DNA of 64,000 nt from Bin5 sp965204705 (GTDB taxonomy: Bacteria > Chloroflexota > Anaerolineae > Caldilineales > Caldilineaceae). Location of the stretch: contig OZ242006.1 in NCBI GenBank assembly GCA_965204705.1, positions 5,456,001 through 5,520,000 of the forward strand, in the 5' to 3' direction. Positions 38,473-47,814 of this stretch are shown piece by piece. A program made the translations under genes and the position numbers. The stretch's first letter is position 1. Each line of letters begins with the position of its first letter. A model generated the notes under the pieces. It saw nothing but the letters and a program-made list of their open reading frames with translations, was not told the origin of the DNA and made no database searches.

Positions 38473-41400
38473 GGTTCCCCCGCACACGCGGGGATAGACC
38501 CAATGAAGATTTGGACAATCGCCCGCGGGTAAAGGTTCCCCCGCACACGCGGGGATAGACCCCTGGGCGCCGGGAAGGACGTGGATGAGGAACAGGTTCC
38601 CCCGCACACGCGGGGATAGACCTTGACGCGGTCAAGGTATAGCGGCAGCTCGACAGGTTCCCCCGCACACGCGGGGATAGACCCTGTACTGCTTACTGAT
38701 GGCCGGATCGTTGATAGGTTCCCCCGCACACGCGGGGATAGACCCTGTACTGCTTACTGATGGCCGGATCGTTGATAGGTTCCCCCGCACACGCGGGGAT
38801 AGACCGTCGCGCGCCGCATTCTCAAAGTGCTTGATCTGGGTTCCCCCGCACACGCGGGGATAGACCGGACTTCGTTTCGCCGGGCGGCAGCGTGACGGCG
38901 GTTCCCCCGCACACGCGGGGATAGACCCGTTAGGGCGCATTACCAGTGGAACGTGGACGGGGTTCCCCCGCACACGCGGGGATAGACCGTCTGCATACTC
39001 CGCCCATTCGCGGTCATCGTTGGTTCCCCCGCACACGCGGGGATAGACCCGTGACATTTTGAGCGGCAGTCGTTCCGTTGGGGGTTCCCCCGCACACGCG
39101 GGGATAGACCCCAAGAACACCAAGGCGGCCATGTTCCACGTGCGGTTCCCCCGCACACGCGGGGATAGACCCGTAGAAACGCAAGCATACGAGAGTATCA
39201 AGCTGGTTCCCCCGCACACGCGGGGATAGACCTCAGCATGGCTGTTCTGCACATTGATCCAGACGGGTTCCCCCGCACACGCGGGGATAGACCTTTAACT
39301 GCTTGCGGAGACGCGCCACGCGTGCAGGTTCCCCCGCACACGCGGGGATAGACCTGTACATGGCTCCGGTGTGGCTTTCGTTTATACGGTTCCCCCGCAC
39401 ACGCGGGGATAGACCGTCACCGCGATAGCCGCCAAGCATGACCCATGTGGTTCCCCCGCACACGCGGGGATAGACCCACCCATGCCCCAGTCGGTTGGTG
39501 CCAAGACGAGGTTCCCCCGCACACGCGGGGATAGACCTATTGGTCCTATCTTGTCACCCTAAGCTTAATGGGTTCCCCCGCACACGCGGGGATAGACCTT
39601 TCTTGCTGAGACGCGCCCTGACTCAAAGCCGGGTTCCCCCGCACACGCGGGGATAGACCTGATTATGAGGAGGAAAAACGGCGCAAGGAACAGGTTCCCC
39701 CGCACACGCGGGGATAGACCTTCACGCTTGCGGAAGGCAAGGAGCGAATGTTCGGTTCCCCCGCACACGCGGGGATAGACCTTCACGCTTGCGGAAGGCA
39801 AGGAGCGAATGTTCGGTTCCCCCGCACACGCGGGGATAGACCTCATCATTACCCATGTAACGACACCTTGCGCCCGGTTCCCCCGCACACGCGGGGATAG
39901 ACCTCATCATTACCCATGTAACGACACCTTGCGCCCGGTTCCCCCGCACACGCGGGGATAGACCTCATCATTACCCATGTAACGACACCTTGCGCCCGGT
40001 TCCCCCGCACACGCGGGGATAGACCCTTGTAGTCGATGACCGGGCCCGGCGTTGCGATGGTTCCCCCGCACACGCGGGGATAGACCGCATAGACTGCTCG
40101 CAAGAAGAGCTGGTTGCACGGTTCCCCCGCACACGCGGGGATAGACCGTCGAAAGAGAAGATCGACGGCATCGTGGCGCTGGTTCCCCCGCACACGCGGG
40201 GATAGACCCGGGTGTGGAATCTCCTATGGTTACGTGCGCTGGGTTCCCCCGCACACGCGGGGATAGACCGGGTAGTCCGTGCGACAGTACCGACCGAACG
40301 AAGGTTCCCCCGCACACGCGGGGATAGACCTCTTCATTATTCATCTCTCTCCAAGGTTGCATCGGTTCCCCCGCACACGCGGGGATAGACCCTCAACACC
40401 CGGTGCAATGTGTGCCTGCTCCAAGGTTCCCCCGCACACGCGGGGATAGACCCGCAAATCGGGGCGAGCAGGCCGGCGGTACTGGGGTTCCCCCGCACAC
40501 GCGGGGATAGACCCATCACGACGGGCAAATGGTCAGGGTCGGACTGGGTTCCCCCGCACACGCGGGGATAGACCTAGTTTGTACTACAAGGTTTATGACG
40601 TTAATTCGGTTCCCCCGCACACGCGGGGATAGACCTTTTCCTCGTCGTTGTTGGCCGGGTTGTGGTCTGGTTCCCCCGCACACGCGGGGATAGACCGCCG
40701 TGATTGTCCTTGTCGACCGGCACGTCGCGGGTTCCCCCGCACACGCGGGGATAGACCTTTTCCTCGTCGTTGTTGGCCGGGTTGTGGTCTGGTTCCCCCG
40801 CACACGCGGGGATAGACCGACGCCCGTCAGGAATTCACCGCGCTGTACGTCGGTTCCCCCGCACACGCGGGGATAGACCCAGACCCGGAATGGGCGGCTG
40901 GTGTTGGCACGAGGTTCCCCCGCACACGCGGGGATAGACCTGTCGAAACGCAGAGTTACGAGAGCTTGCCTTTGGTTCCCCCGCACACGCGGGGATAGAC
41001 CCGAACCAACCAACCTCCACAAGAGAACAAACCCGGTTCCCCCGCACACGCGGGGATAGACCATAGCCATAGGTGTCTGCTCGACTTCCCGCTTAGGTTC
41101 CCCCGCACACGCGGGGATAGACCGCATAATGGTCGCAAAAATGAGGAGGCTTTTCAGGTTCCCCCGCACACGCGGGGATAGACCGTACGAGCTGCAGGTG
41201 TGGGACGACGGCACCAAGGTTCCCCCGCACACGCGGGGATAGACCTTATACCCCGGACTGAGTGCTGTTTGCACGTACGGTTCCCCCGCACACGCGGGGA
41301 TAGACCGTCAAGGGTTAGTTCGGCGGGCGTGCCTTTCGGGGTTCCCCCGCACACGCGGGGATAGACCTCGCCTTACCCGTGGCGGTCGCGGTCTTGTCCA

Positions 41401-43973
41401 GGTTCCCCCGCACACGCGGGGATAGACCTCTCCCAATTTGTCGCCGCCCATGATGGGAGACGGTTCCCCCGCACACGCGGGGATAGACCCGTAGCGGCCG
41501 GTGTGACGGAGATGAGGGCAGAGGTTCCCCCGCACACGCGGGGATAGACCCTCCCCGACCGGAATCGTCACGCTGCTGACATAGGTTCCCCCGCACACGC
41601 GGGGATAGACCCCCGACGGGCACTTTCGCCGAAGCGCGTTTTCCGGGTTCCCCCGCACACGCGGGGATAGACCCGTGATCACCGACCTGATGCAGCAGTG
41701 GGGCCTGGTTCCCCCGCACACGCGGGGATAGACCCTACAAGCCGCACCCGGAGACGAAAAGCCGGGTGGTTCCCCCGCACACGCGGGGATAGACCTGATG
41801 TTCAGTGGGTGTATCAGAATGCCGTCCAGGTTCCCCCGCACACGCGGGGATAGACCCCCGTGTCAAGCTGTGCAGGACGTGTAAGCAAAGGTTCCCCCGC
41901 ACACGCGGGGATAGACCCCCGTGTCAAGCTGTGCAGGACGTGTAAGCAAAGGTTCCCCCGCACACGCGGGGATAGACCGCGGGGCTACTTCTCGTCCACC
42001 GAGATTATCAGGGTTCCCCCGCACACGCGGGGATAGACCCATGGCGGTGGTGGACGTTCAGACCCGCAGGGAGGTTCCCCCGCACACGCGGGGATAGACC
42101 CGGGTTGGAACGGGATGCAAGAATCCGACGGCTGGTTCCCCCGCACACGCGGGGATAGACCGCATAATGGTCGCAAGATCAAGATCGATATCAAGGTTCC
42201 CCCGCACACGCGGGGATAGACCGGCGATGCCGTCAGTGTGGAATCCGGCGGTCAGGGTTCCCCCGCACACGCGGGGATAGACCTGGGCCCGTGGGCAGGA
42301 TATTTGGGGGGGGTATGGTTCCCCCGCACACGCGGGGATAGACCCAGTAGCATCGGGGCCAGCGCTGATGTTCCCCAGGTTCCCCCGCACACGCGGGGAT
42401 AGACCGAAGATCGAGGCCAGCCTCAATACAACCACGGAGGTTCCCCCGCACACGCGGGGATAGACCCCGCTCTCCGCAACACAGCTCTCGGCGGCCAGGG
42501 GTTCCCCCGCACACGCGGGGATAGACCCGTCCTCAGCCTCGACCAAAGCGTCGGCCGGCAGGTTCCCCCGCACACGCGGGGATAGACCTTTCACATCCAC
42601 AGCGGATTTTGGGATGACAACGGTTCCCCCGCACACGCGGGGATAGACCGATAGCGCAGATCCAGGGCGAGATGGCCGAGTTGGTTCCCCCGCACACGCG
42701 GGGATACCTCTACGACTACACGGCGCAGCCGGAGGACAGCAGGTTCCCCCGCACACGCGGGGATAGACCTTGCGGATGGCGTCGAAGTCTGTCGGGTTGT
42801 CGGGTTCCCCCGCACACGCGGGGATAGACCGAAGCCGATCCAGTCGTCGCTTGTGTCGGTAACGGTTCCCCCGCACACGCGGGGATAGACCCCGGCGGCG
42901 GAACAAGCCCGCCCGAGCAGACCGGGTTCCCCCGCACACGCGGGGATAGACCGCCTTCCTGCTCGAGGATGTCCTGCATGCGCGGGGTTCCCCCGCACAC
43001 GCGGGGATAGACCGGTAGGCAAGCAGGCCCGAGAGCAGTTCGAAGAGGTTCCCCCGCACACGCGGGGATAGACCGTCGAAAGAGAAGATCGACGGCATCG
43101 TGGCGCTGGTTCCCCCGCACACGCGGGGATAGACCCGGGTGTGGAATCTCCTATGGTTACGTGCGCTGGGTTCCCCCGCACACGCGGGGATAGACCGGGT
43201 AGTCCGTGCGACAGTACCGACCGAACGAAGGTTCCCCCGCACACGCGGGGATAGACCTCTTCATTATTCATCTCTCTCCAAGGTTGCATCGGTTCCCCCG
43301 CACACGCGGGGATAGACCCTCAACACCCGGTGCAATGTGTGCCTGCTCCAAGGTTCCCCCGCACACGCGGGGATAGACCCGCAAATCGGGGCGAGCAGGC
43401 CGGCGGTACTGGGGTTCCCCCGCACACGCGGGGATAGACCCATCACGACGGGCAAATGGTCAGGGTCGGACTGGGTTCCCCCGCACACGCGGGGATAGAC
43501 CTAGTTTGTACTACAAGGTTTATGACGTTAATTCGGTTCCCCCGCACACGCGGGGATAGACCGGTCGAGGACGGGAATCTGCATTACGTGCTGGAGGTTC
43601 CCCCGCACACGCGGGGATAGACCGCCGTGATTGTCCTTGTCGACCGGCACGTCGCGGGTTCCCCCGCACACGCGGGGATAGACCCATGAGCTGGTCGATT
43701 CGCGCGACCTGGACGACGGTTCCCCCGCACACGCGGGGATAGACCTTTTCCTCGTCGTTGTTGGCCGGGTTGTGGTCTGGTTCCCCCGCACACGCGGGGA
43801 TAGACCTTAGTCAGCTTGATCATTGACTACCGCCCTTTCGGTTCCCCCGCACACGCGGGGATAGACCTTGCCGCCTGTGATATAGTGGATGAGAGATGCG
43901 GGTTCCCCCGCACACGCGGGGATAGACCCGAATTCGGCTAATCGCATCCACATGCCGTAAGAGTTCCCCCACA
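38473..43973 (+). CRISPR. Type I-E CRISPR array, 90 repeats plus a degenerate end repeat
   Basis: The 28-nt repeat starts GGTTCCCCC, has a CCCCGC-ACAC-GCGGGG hairpin, and ends ATAGACC. With 33-nt spacers the period is 61. The first repeat is 38473-38500 and the ninetieth 43901-43928; a last half-repeat (AGTTCCCCCACAGA) begins at 43962. The length fits 90 repeats with one 34-nt spacer (41612-41645) and one 26-nt repeat lacking GA (42683-42708). Eight consecutive spacers are duplicated (40148-40607 and 43075-43534). Transcription is on the plus strand, downstream of cas2. Confidence 0.99.
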
Positions 43974-44598
43974 GAAGTAAAGAACATACATGGCTGAAAG
44001 GCCATGACTCCATTGAGGGGGTCCTGTCCCGAGAGGAGTTGAGTCTGCCCGTTCAGCCCTGTTTTGCGTCGGTCTGAGTCGTAAGGTCCATGTTTTTTGG
44101 CATTCTCACTCATGCGGGGTGCTGGGAAATTCGGGGGAGGGAGCGGTCGCCGGTTTGTGGATTTATCGCTTCTGAATCTGGATTGCTTTGGCGCCATTTG
44201 CAGTGCCTGTCCCGGTGGCAGGCCGGCCTTTCATCTTTGTCGCGATCGAGGCATTGGCGGGATGTCTTTGGCTGGCGGACACAATGGGATGATAGTGACA
44301 CACGGGCGGGGCGGCGTTAGACCGGGGGCGTTGCGGGGGTGTCCCCCGCACAAGGGAGGGCCGAAGGCCCGACCGCACAGAACTGCAGTGGTCAGTGGCC
44401 AGTGGTTAGTGGTCAGAACTGCAGTGGGCAGTGGGCGAGGGGGGTGGTGATGTGGGCGGTGATGATGTGGGGAGTAGGGGGCAGATGGGGGAGAAAGGAG
44501 GATGGTTCCAGACCAGTTGCCGCTTGCTGTGGTAGAAGATATAATGATAGCGGGGACGCTGTCACGCCAACGCGTGACCTGTCAACAGGAGCCTACCG
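43974..44598. repeat. Right boundary of the CRISPR island, with dispersed repeat copy 2
   Basis: No gene is supported. At 44056-44081 lies the imperfect partner of 28042-28067. At 44323-44417 is the second copy of the dispersed GC-rich repeat seen at 15532-15625, with the central CCCCGCACAAGGGAGGGCC and GAAGGCCCGACCGCACA identical, followed by ACTGCAGTGG/GTCAGTGG direct repeats. Confidence 0.65.
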
Positions 44599-45372
44599 AT
44601 GGAAGGCATTCTCACGAACATTCCGATTTATATTGTCGCCGCACTGGTGCTGGTCTGGCTGTTGCGGGCTTCATTGCGCATTGTCAAGGAGTACGAGCGG
44701 GGGGTTATTTTCCGATTGGGGCGGGTGACGGGCGCGAAAGGGCCCGGCCTATTCTGGTTGATCCCGTTTATCGATCAGATGCGGCCGGTCGACCTGCGGG
44801 TGGTCACGTTGGATGTGCCGACACAGGAGGCCATCACGAAGGACAATGTGACTGTCAAGGTCAATGCCGTCTGCTATTTTCGGGTGTTGTCGCCCGAGGA
44901 CGCAGTCATCAACGTGGCCAACTATCTTCTGGCGACGCAGCAGATCGCGCAGACGACGCTGCGCTCGGTTCTGGGGCAGAGCGAGCTGGATGAGCTGCTG
45001 TCGGAGCGGGACCAGATCAACCAGCAGCTTCAGCAGATCATCGATGAGCAGACCGAGCCGTGGGGCGTTAAGGTCAGTGTCGTCGAAGTGAAGGATGTGG
45101 AGCTGCCACAGTCGATGCAGCGGGCGATGGCGCGTCAGGCGGAGGCGGAGCGGGAGAAGCGGGCCAAGATCATCCACGCCGAGGGTGAACTGCAGGCCTC
45201 GCAGACGCTGGCCGAGGCGGCCGGGGTTATGTCGAGTCAGGCGGGTTCGCTGCAGCTGCGCTATTTGCAGACGCTGACGGAGATCAGCGCCGAACACAAC
45301 AGCACGATTGTCTTCCCCTTGCCGATTGAGCTGATGGAGGCTCTGTTGAGCAGGGGTGGAAACAGCTCATGA
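44599..45372 (+). CDS. Slipin / SPFH (band 7) membrane protein
   Basis: A 257-aa stomatin-like protein: N-terminal membrane helix (IPIYIVAALVLVWLLRASL), SPFH domain (VKEYERGVIFRLGRV, GPGLFWLIPFID, RVVTLDVPTQEAITKDNVTVKVNAVCYFRV) and a C-terminal coiled coil (MARQAEAEREKRAKIIHAEGELQASQTLAEAA). Slipins scaffold membrane microdomains and are often paired with NfeD, which is absent here. It overlaps the next gene by 4 bp. Confidence 0.9.
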   Translation: MEGILTNIPIYIVAALVLVWLLRASLRIVKEYERGVIFRLGRVTGAKGPGLFWLIPFIDQMRPVDLRVVTLDVPTQEAITKDNVTVKVNAVCYFRVLSPEDAVINVANYLLATQQIAQTTLRSVLGQSELDELLSERDQINQQLQQIIDEQTEPWGVKVSVVEVKDVELPQSMQRAMARQAEAEREKRAKIIHAEGELQASQTLAEAAGVMSSQAGSLQLRYLQTLTEISAEHNSTIVFPLPIELMEALLSRGGNSS

Positions 45373-45740
45373 GCCTGGCGCAGACACGGGATGCCTGCCA
45401 GCCGACCGATCTGACGGTTGCGCGGTCGGCGGGAGAGTTTGTCGTCGATTGGGCGGATGGGCATCGCAGCGTATACCGCCTGGCGTGGATGCGAGGCGTG
45501 TGTCCGTGCGCGTCATGCCGGGAGGACAGACGGCAGGCAGAAGAGGACCCATTGCGGTTGGCCGTGGGCGCGCCGCCCGATCCGGAGGTCGACAGCGCGG
45601 AGTTGGTCGGCAACTACGCAGTCCGTTTTACGTGGGCCGACGGCCACGGTAATGGCATCTACGGCTTTTCCTCTTTGCGGGCATCGTGTCCATGCCCGGC
45701 CTGCAACCAGGGCGAGCCGGGCGACTTGCTCGGCAGTTGA
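45369..45740 (+). CDS. DUF971 domain protein
   Basis: A 123-aa DUF971 protein, the domain found at the N-terminus of gamma-butyrobetaine hydroxylases and in stand-alone proteins beside Fe-S genes. The family pattern is clear: two repeats of a strand-rich module, each ending in a Cys motif (MRGVCPCASCRED and LRASCPCPACNQG), with WADGHRSVYRLAW and WADGHGNGIYGF. Four to six Cys residues could bind a metal. ATG overlaps the slipin stop. Confidence 0.85.
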   Translation: MSLAQTRDACQPTDLTVARSAGEFVVDWADGHRSVYRLAWMRGVCPCASCREDRRQAEEDPLRLAVGAPPDPEVDSAELVGNYAVRFTWADGHGNGIYGFSSLRASCPCPACNQGEPGDLLGS

Positions 45741-45831
45741 GCGACGGCGTCGAACTGACAGCATGCCGCCGCAGAGATGAATGTCTGGCGCCGAACGGCG
45801 CGGGAAGAAGCCGATGATGAGAGGCATACAG

Positions 45832-47043
45832 ATGGGTAGTTCTCTGAAGATCGCGCGAATCTGGGGGATCGAGATTCAGGCCCACTGGTCCTTTGTGCTG
45901 ATTCTCTTTTACGGTGCGTTTCTTTTCAGCCGCAACACCAGAGATGTGCTGACCGGCGCGGTATACGGTGTGGTCGTCATTTTGCTGCTTTTTGTGTGTG
46001 TGGTTTTGCATGAGTTCGGCCACGCGATAACGGCGAAGTATTTCGGTGTAAATGTGCCGTACATCACGCTGCTGCCCATCGGCGGGGTGGCGCAGTTGGA
46101 GCGGATGCCGCGCAAACCGATGCAGGAGTTTCTGATCGCGATTGCCGGCCCGGCGGTCAACTTTGCGCTGGCGGCGTTGCTGCTGCCGGTGGCGCTGCTG
46201 GTTGTGTCGACGACTATGCGCACGGGCTCGATGGGGGCGTTGATGTGGTCGCTGATGCGGGCTGCACAGTCGATGAGCCTGGGGGGTCTGTTGCTTACGC
46301 TGGCGGGCACGAATCTCGTGCTGGGCATTTTCAATCTGTTGCCGGCGTTTCCGATGGATGGCGGACGGATTCTGCGGGCGCTGCTGGCGTTGCGTCTGCG
46401 GTATATACCGGCGACGCGCATCGCGGTTCTGATTGGGCGGGGCATGGCGGTACTGTTCGCGATCTGGGGCATTTTTGGCGGTGGGATCTTTCTGCTGCTG
46501 GTGGCGTTCTTTGTCTATGTGGGCGGCCGCGGCGAGTTGGAGGCGGTACAGAGCCGGTACATTCTGAAGGATTTCAGCGCCCGCCAGGCGGTGAACAAGG
46601 ACGCGCGCGTACTGTATACGAGTGAACCGATCAGCCGGGCGGTCAACTATATTATGACGACCTACCAGGGCGATTTTCCGGTGCACGACCTGGGGAACAA
46701 TCTGGTCGGGGTACTGACGCGCCCGCGCCTGGTGGCAACGCTGCGCGGGCAGGGGCAGGAGGGGCGCGTCGTGGATGTGATGACTCCCCGGGCGCGGGTG
46801 CCGGTCACCTCCGGAGATACGACTCTGGCTGACGTATGGGAGCAGATGTTGGAGGCGGGGAGCCGGGTCATCATCGTCGAGGACCAGGGGCAGGTTCTGG
46901 GACTGATTACGCTGGATGACATCAGTGAGCTGATCCAGGTGATGGGCGCGGCCAAGGAACGAGAGGACACAATCGCAGGGGGGCCCGGCAGCCGGACGGC
47001 GGCCTCCGCGCCCGAAGCCCGGTCGACTCTCGACATACATTGA
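45832..47043 (+). CDS. Site-2 protease family (M50) metalloprotease with CBS domains
   Basis: A 403-aa intramembrane zinc protease. HEFGH at residues 60-64 and NLLPAFPMDGGR with D176 supply the three zinc ligands; about five to six membrane helices surround them. The C-terminal half carries two CBS domains (about 240-385), which in this subgroup may bind nucleotides. ATG 45832 is chosen since GAGAGG is 7 nt upstream and MGSSLKIARIWGIEI is the family start; two upstream in-frame ATGs exist. Substrate unknown. Confidence 0.9.
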   Translation: MGSSLKIARIWGIEIQAHWSFVLILFYGAFLFSRNTRDVLTGAVYGVVVILLLFVCVVLHEFGHAITAKYFGVNVPYITLLPIGGVAQLERMPRKPMQEFLIAIAGPAVNFALAALLLPVALLVVSTTMRTGSMGALMWSLMRAAQSMSLGGLLLTLAGTNLVLGIFNLLPAFPMDGGRILRALLALRLRYIPATRIAVLIGRGMAVLFAIWGIFGGGIFLLLVAFFVYVGGRGELEAVQSRYILKDFSARQAVNKDARVLYTSEPISRAVNYIMTTYQGDFPVHDLGNNLVGVLTRPRLVATLRGQGQEGRVVDVMTPRARVPVTSGDTTLADVWEQMLEAGSRVIIVEDQGQVLGLITLDDISELIQVMGAAKEREDTIAGGPGSRTAASAPEARSTLDIH

Positions 47044-47056
47044 GGAGGTACTTGCG

Positions 47057-47737
47057 ATGGTGGCTCATGCGACCAAACTGGCCCCATCCATTCTTACTGC
47101 TGATTTCGGTCGTCTGCAGGAGCAGATTCAGGCGGCAGAGGAGGGCGGCGCGGACCTGCTCCATCTGGATGTCATGGATGGGAGATTTGTGCCCAATATC
47201 ACCTTTGGGCCGCTGGTGGTGGAGGCGGCCAACCGGGTTACGCAGCTGCCGTTGGACGTACACCTTATGATCGAGGAGCCGGAGCGGCATTTGGATACAT
47301 TCGCTCAGGCCGGCGCGAGTATTATCACCATCCACCTGGAAGCGTGTGTTCATCTACATCGAGCGGTCCAGCAGATCGTGGACCTGGGATGCCAGGCAGG
47401 CGTGGCTGTGAATCCTTCCACCCCGATCGAGAGTGTTCGCGAGATCGCGCCCTTTGTCGACCAGGTGCTGGTGATGAGTGTCAATCCCGGTTTCGGCGGC
47501 CAGCGTTTCATCCAGACGATGACCAGTAAACTGCGGCGTATGCGCAAGCTGCTGGATGAGTACAACCCCACCTGCGATCTGGAAGTGGACGGCGGCATCG
47601 GTGTCGGCAATATTCGGGACGTGCTGCGCAACGGGGCCAATGTAATCGTTGTGGGCAGCGCCGTTTTCAACGCTGACAAGAGTGTAGGTGAGAATTTGAC
47701 CGCGCTGCGGGATGCCTGCAGCGCTTCCTCTGCCTGA
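47057..47737 (+). CDS. rpe: Ribulose-phosphate 3-epimerase
   Basis: Rpe (226 aa) interconverts ribulose 5-phosphate and xylulose 5-phosphate in the pentose phosphate pathway. TIM-barrel motifs: LAPSILTADFGRL, LHLDVMDGRFVPNITFGP, DVHLMIEEPERH, VMSVNPGFGGQ, EVDGGIG and VVGSAVF. GGAGG precedes the ATG, 13 bp after the protease gene, so they are probably cotranscribed. Confidence 0.97.
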   Translation: MVAHATKLAPSILTADFGRLQEQIQAAEEGGADLLHLDVMDGRFVPNITFGPLVVEAANRVTQLPLDVHLMIEEPERHLDTFAQAGASIITIHLEACVHLHRAVQQIVDLGCQAGVAVNPSTPIESVREIAPFVDQVLVMSVNPGFGGQRFIQTMTSKLRRMRKLLDEYNPTCDLEVDGGIGVGNIRDVLRNGANVIVVGSAVFNADKSVGENLTALRDACSASSA

Positions 47738-47814
47738 GGCCGCGGGCGAAACAGACTCGGATCACAGTTCGCTAAACGCGCTGACGTTCCTCTGTGTCCC
47801 CCTGGAGGCACGCG

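Noticed and set aside
38632..43823. Many minus-strand reading frames with repeated motifs such as SIPACAGEP, VYPRVCGGT and GLSPRVRGN
   Set aside because: They are translations of the CRISPR repeat in three frames; the repeat length keeps frames open. Not proteins.
44097..44593. Short plus-strand frames between the array and the slipin gene
   Set aside because: They run through the dispersed repeat and low-complexity GT-rich DNA, overlap each other and have no ribosome-binding site or recognisable domain.
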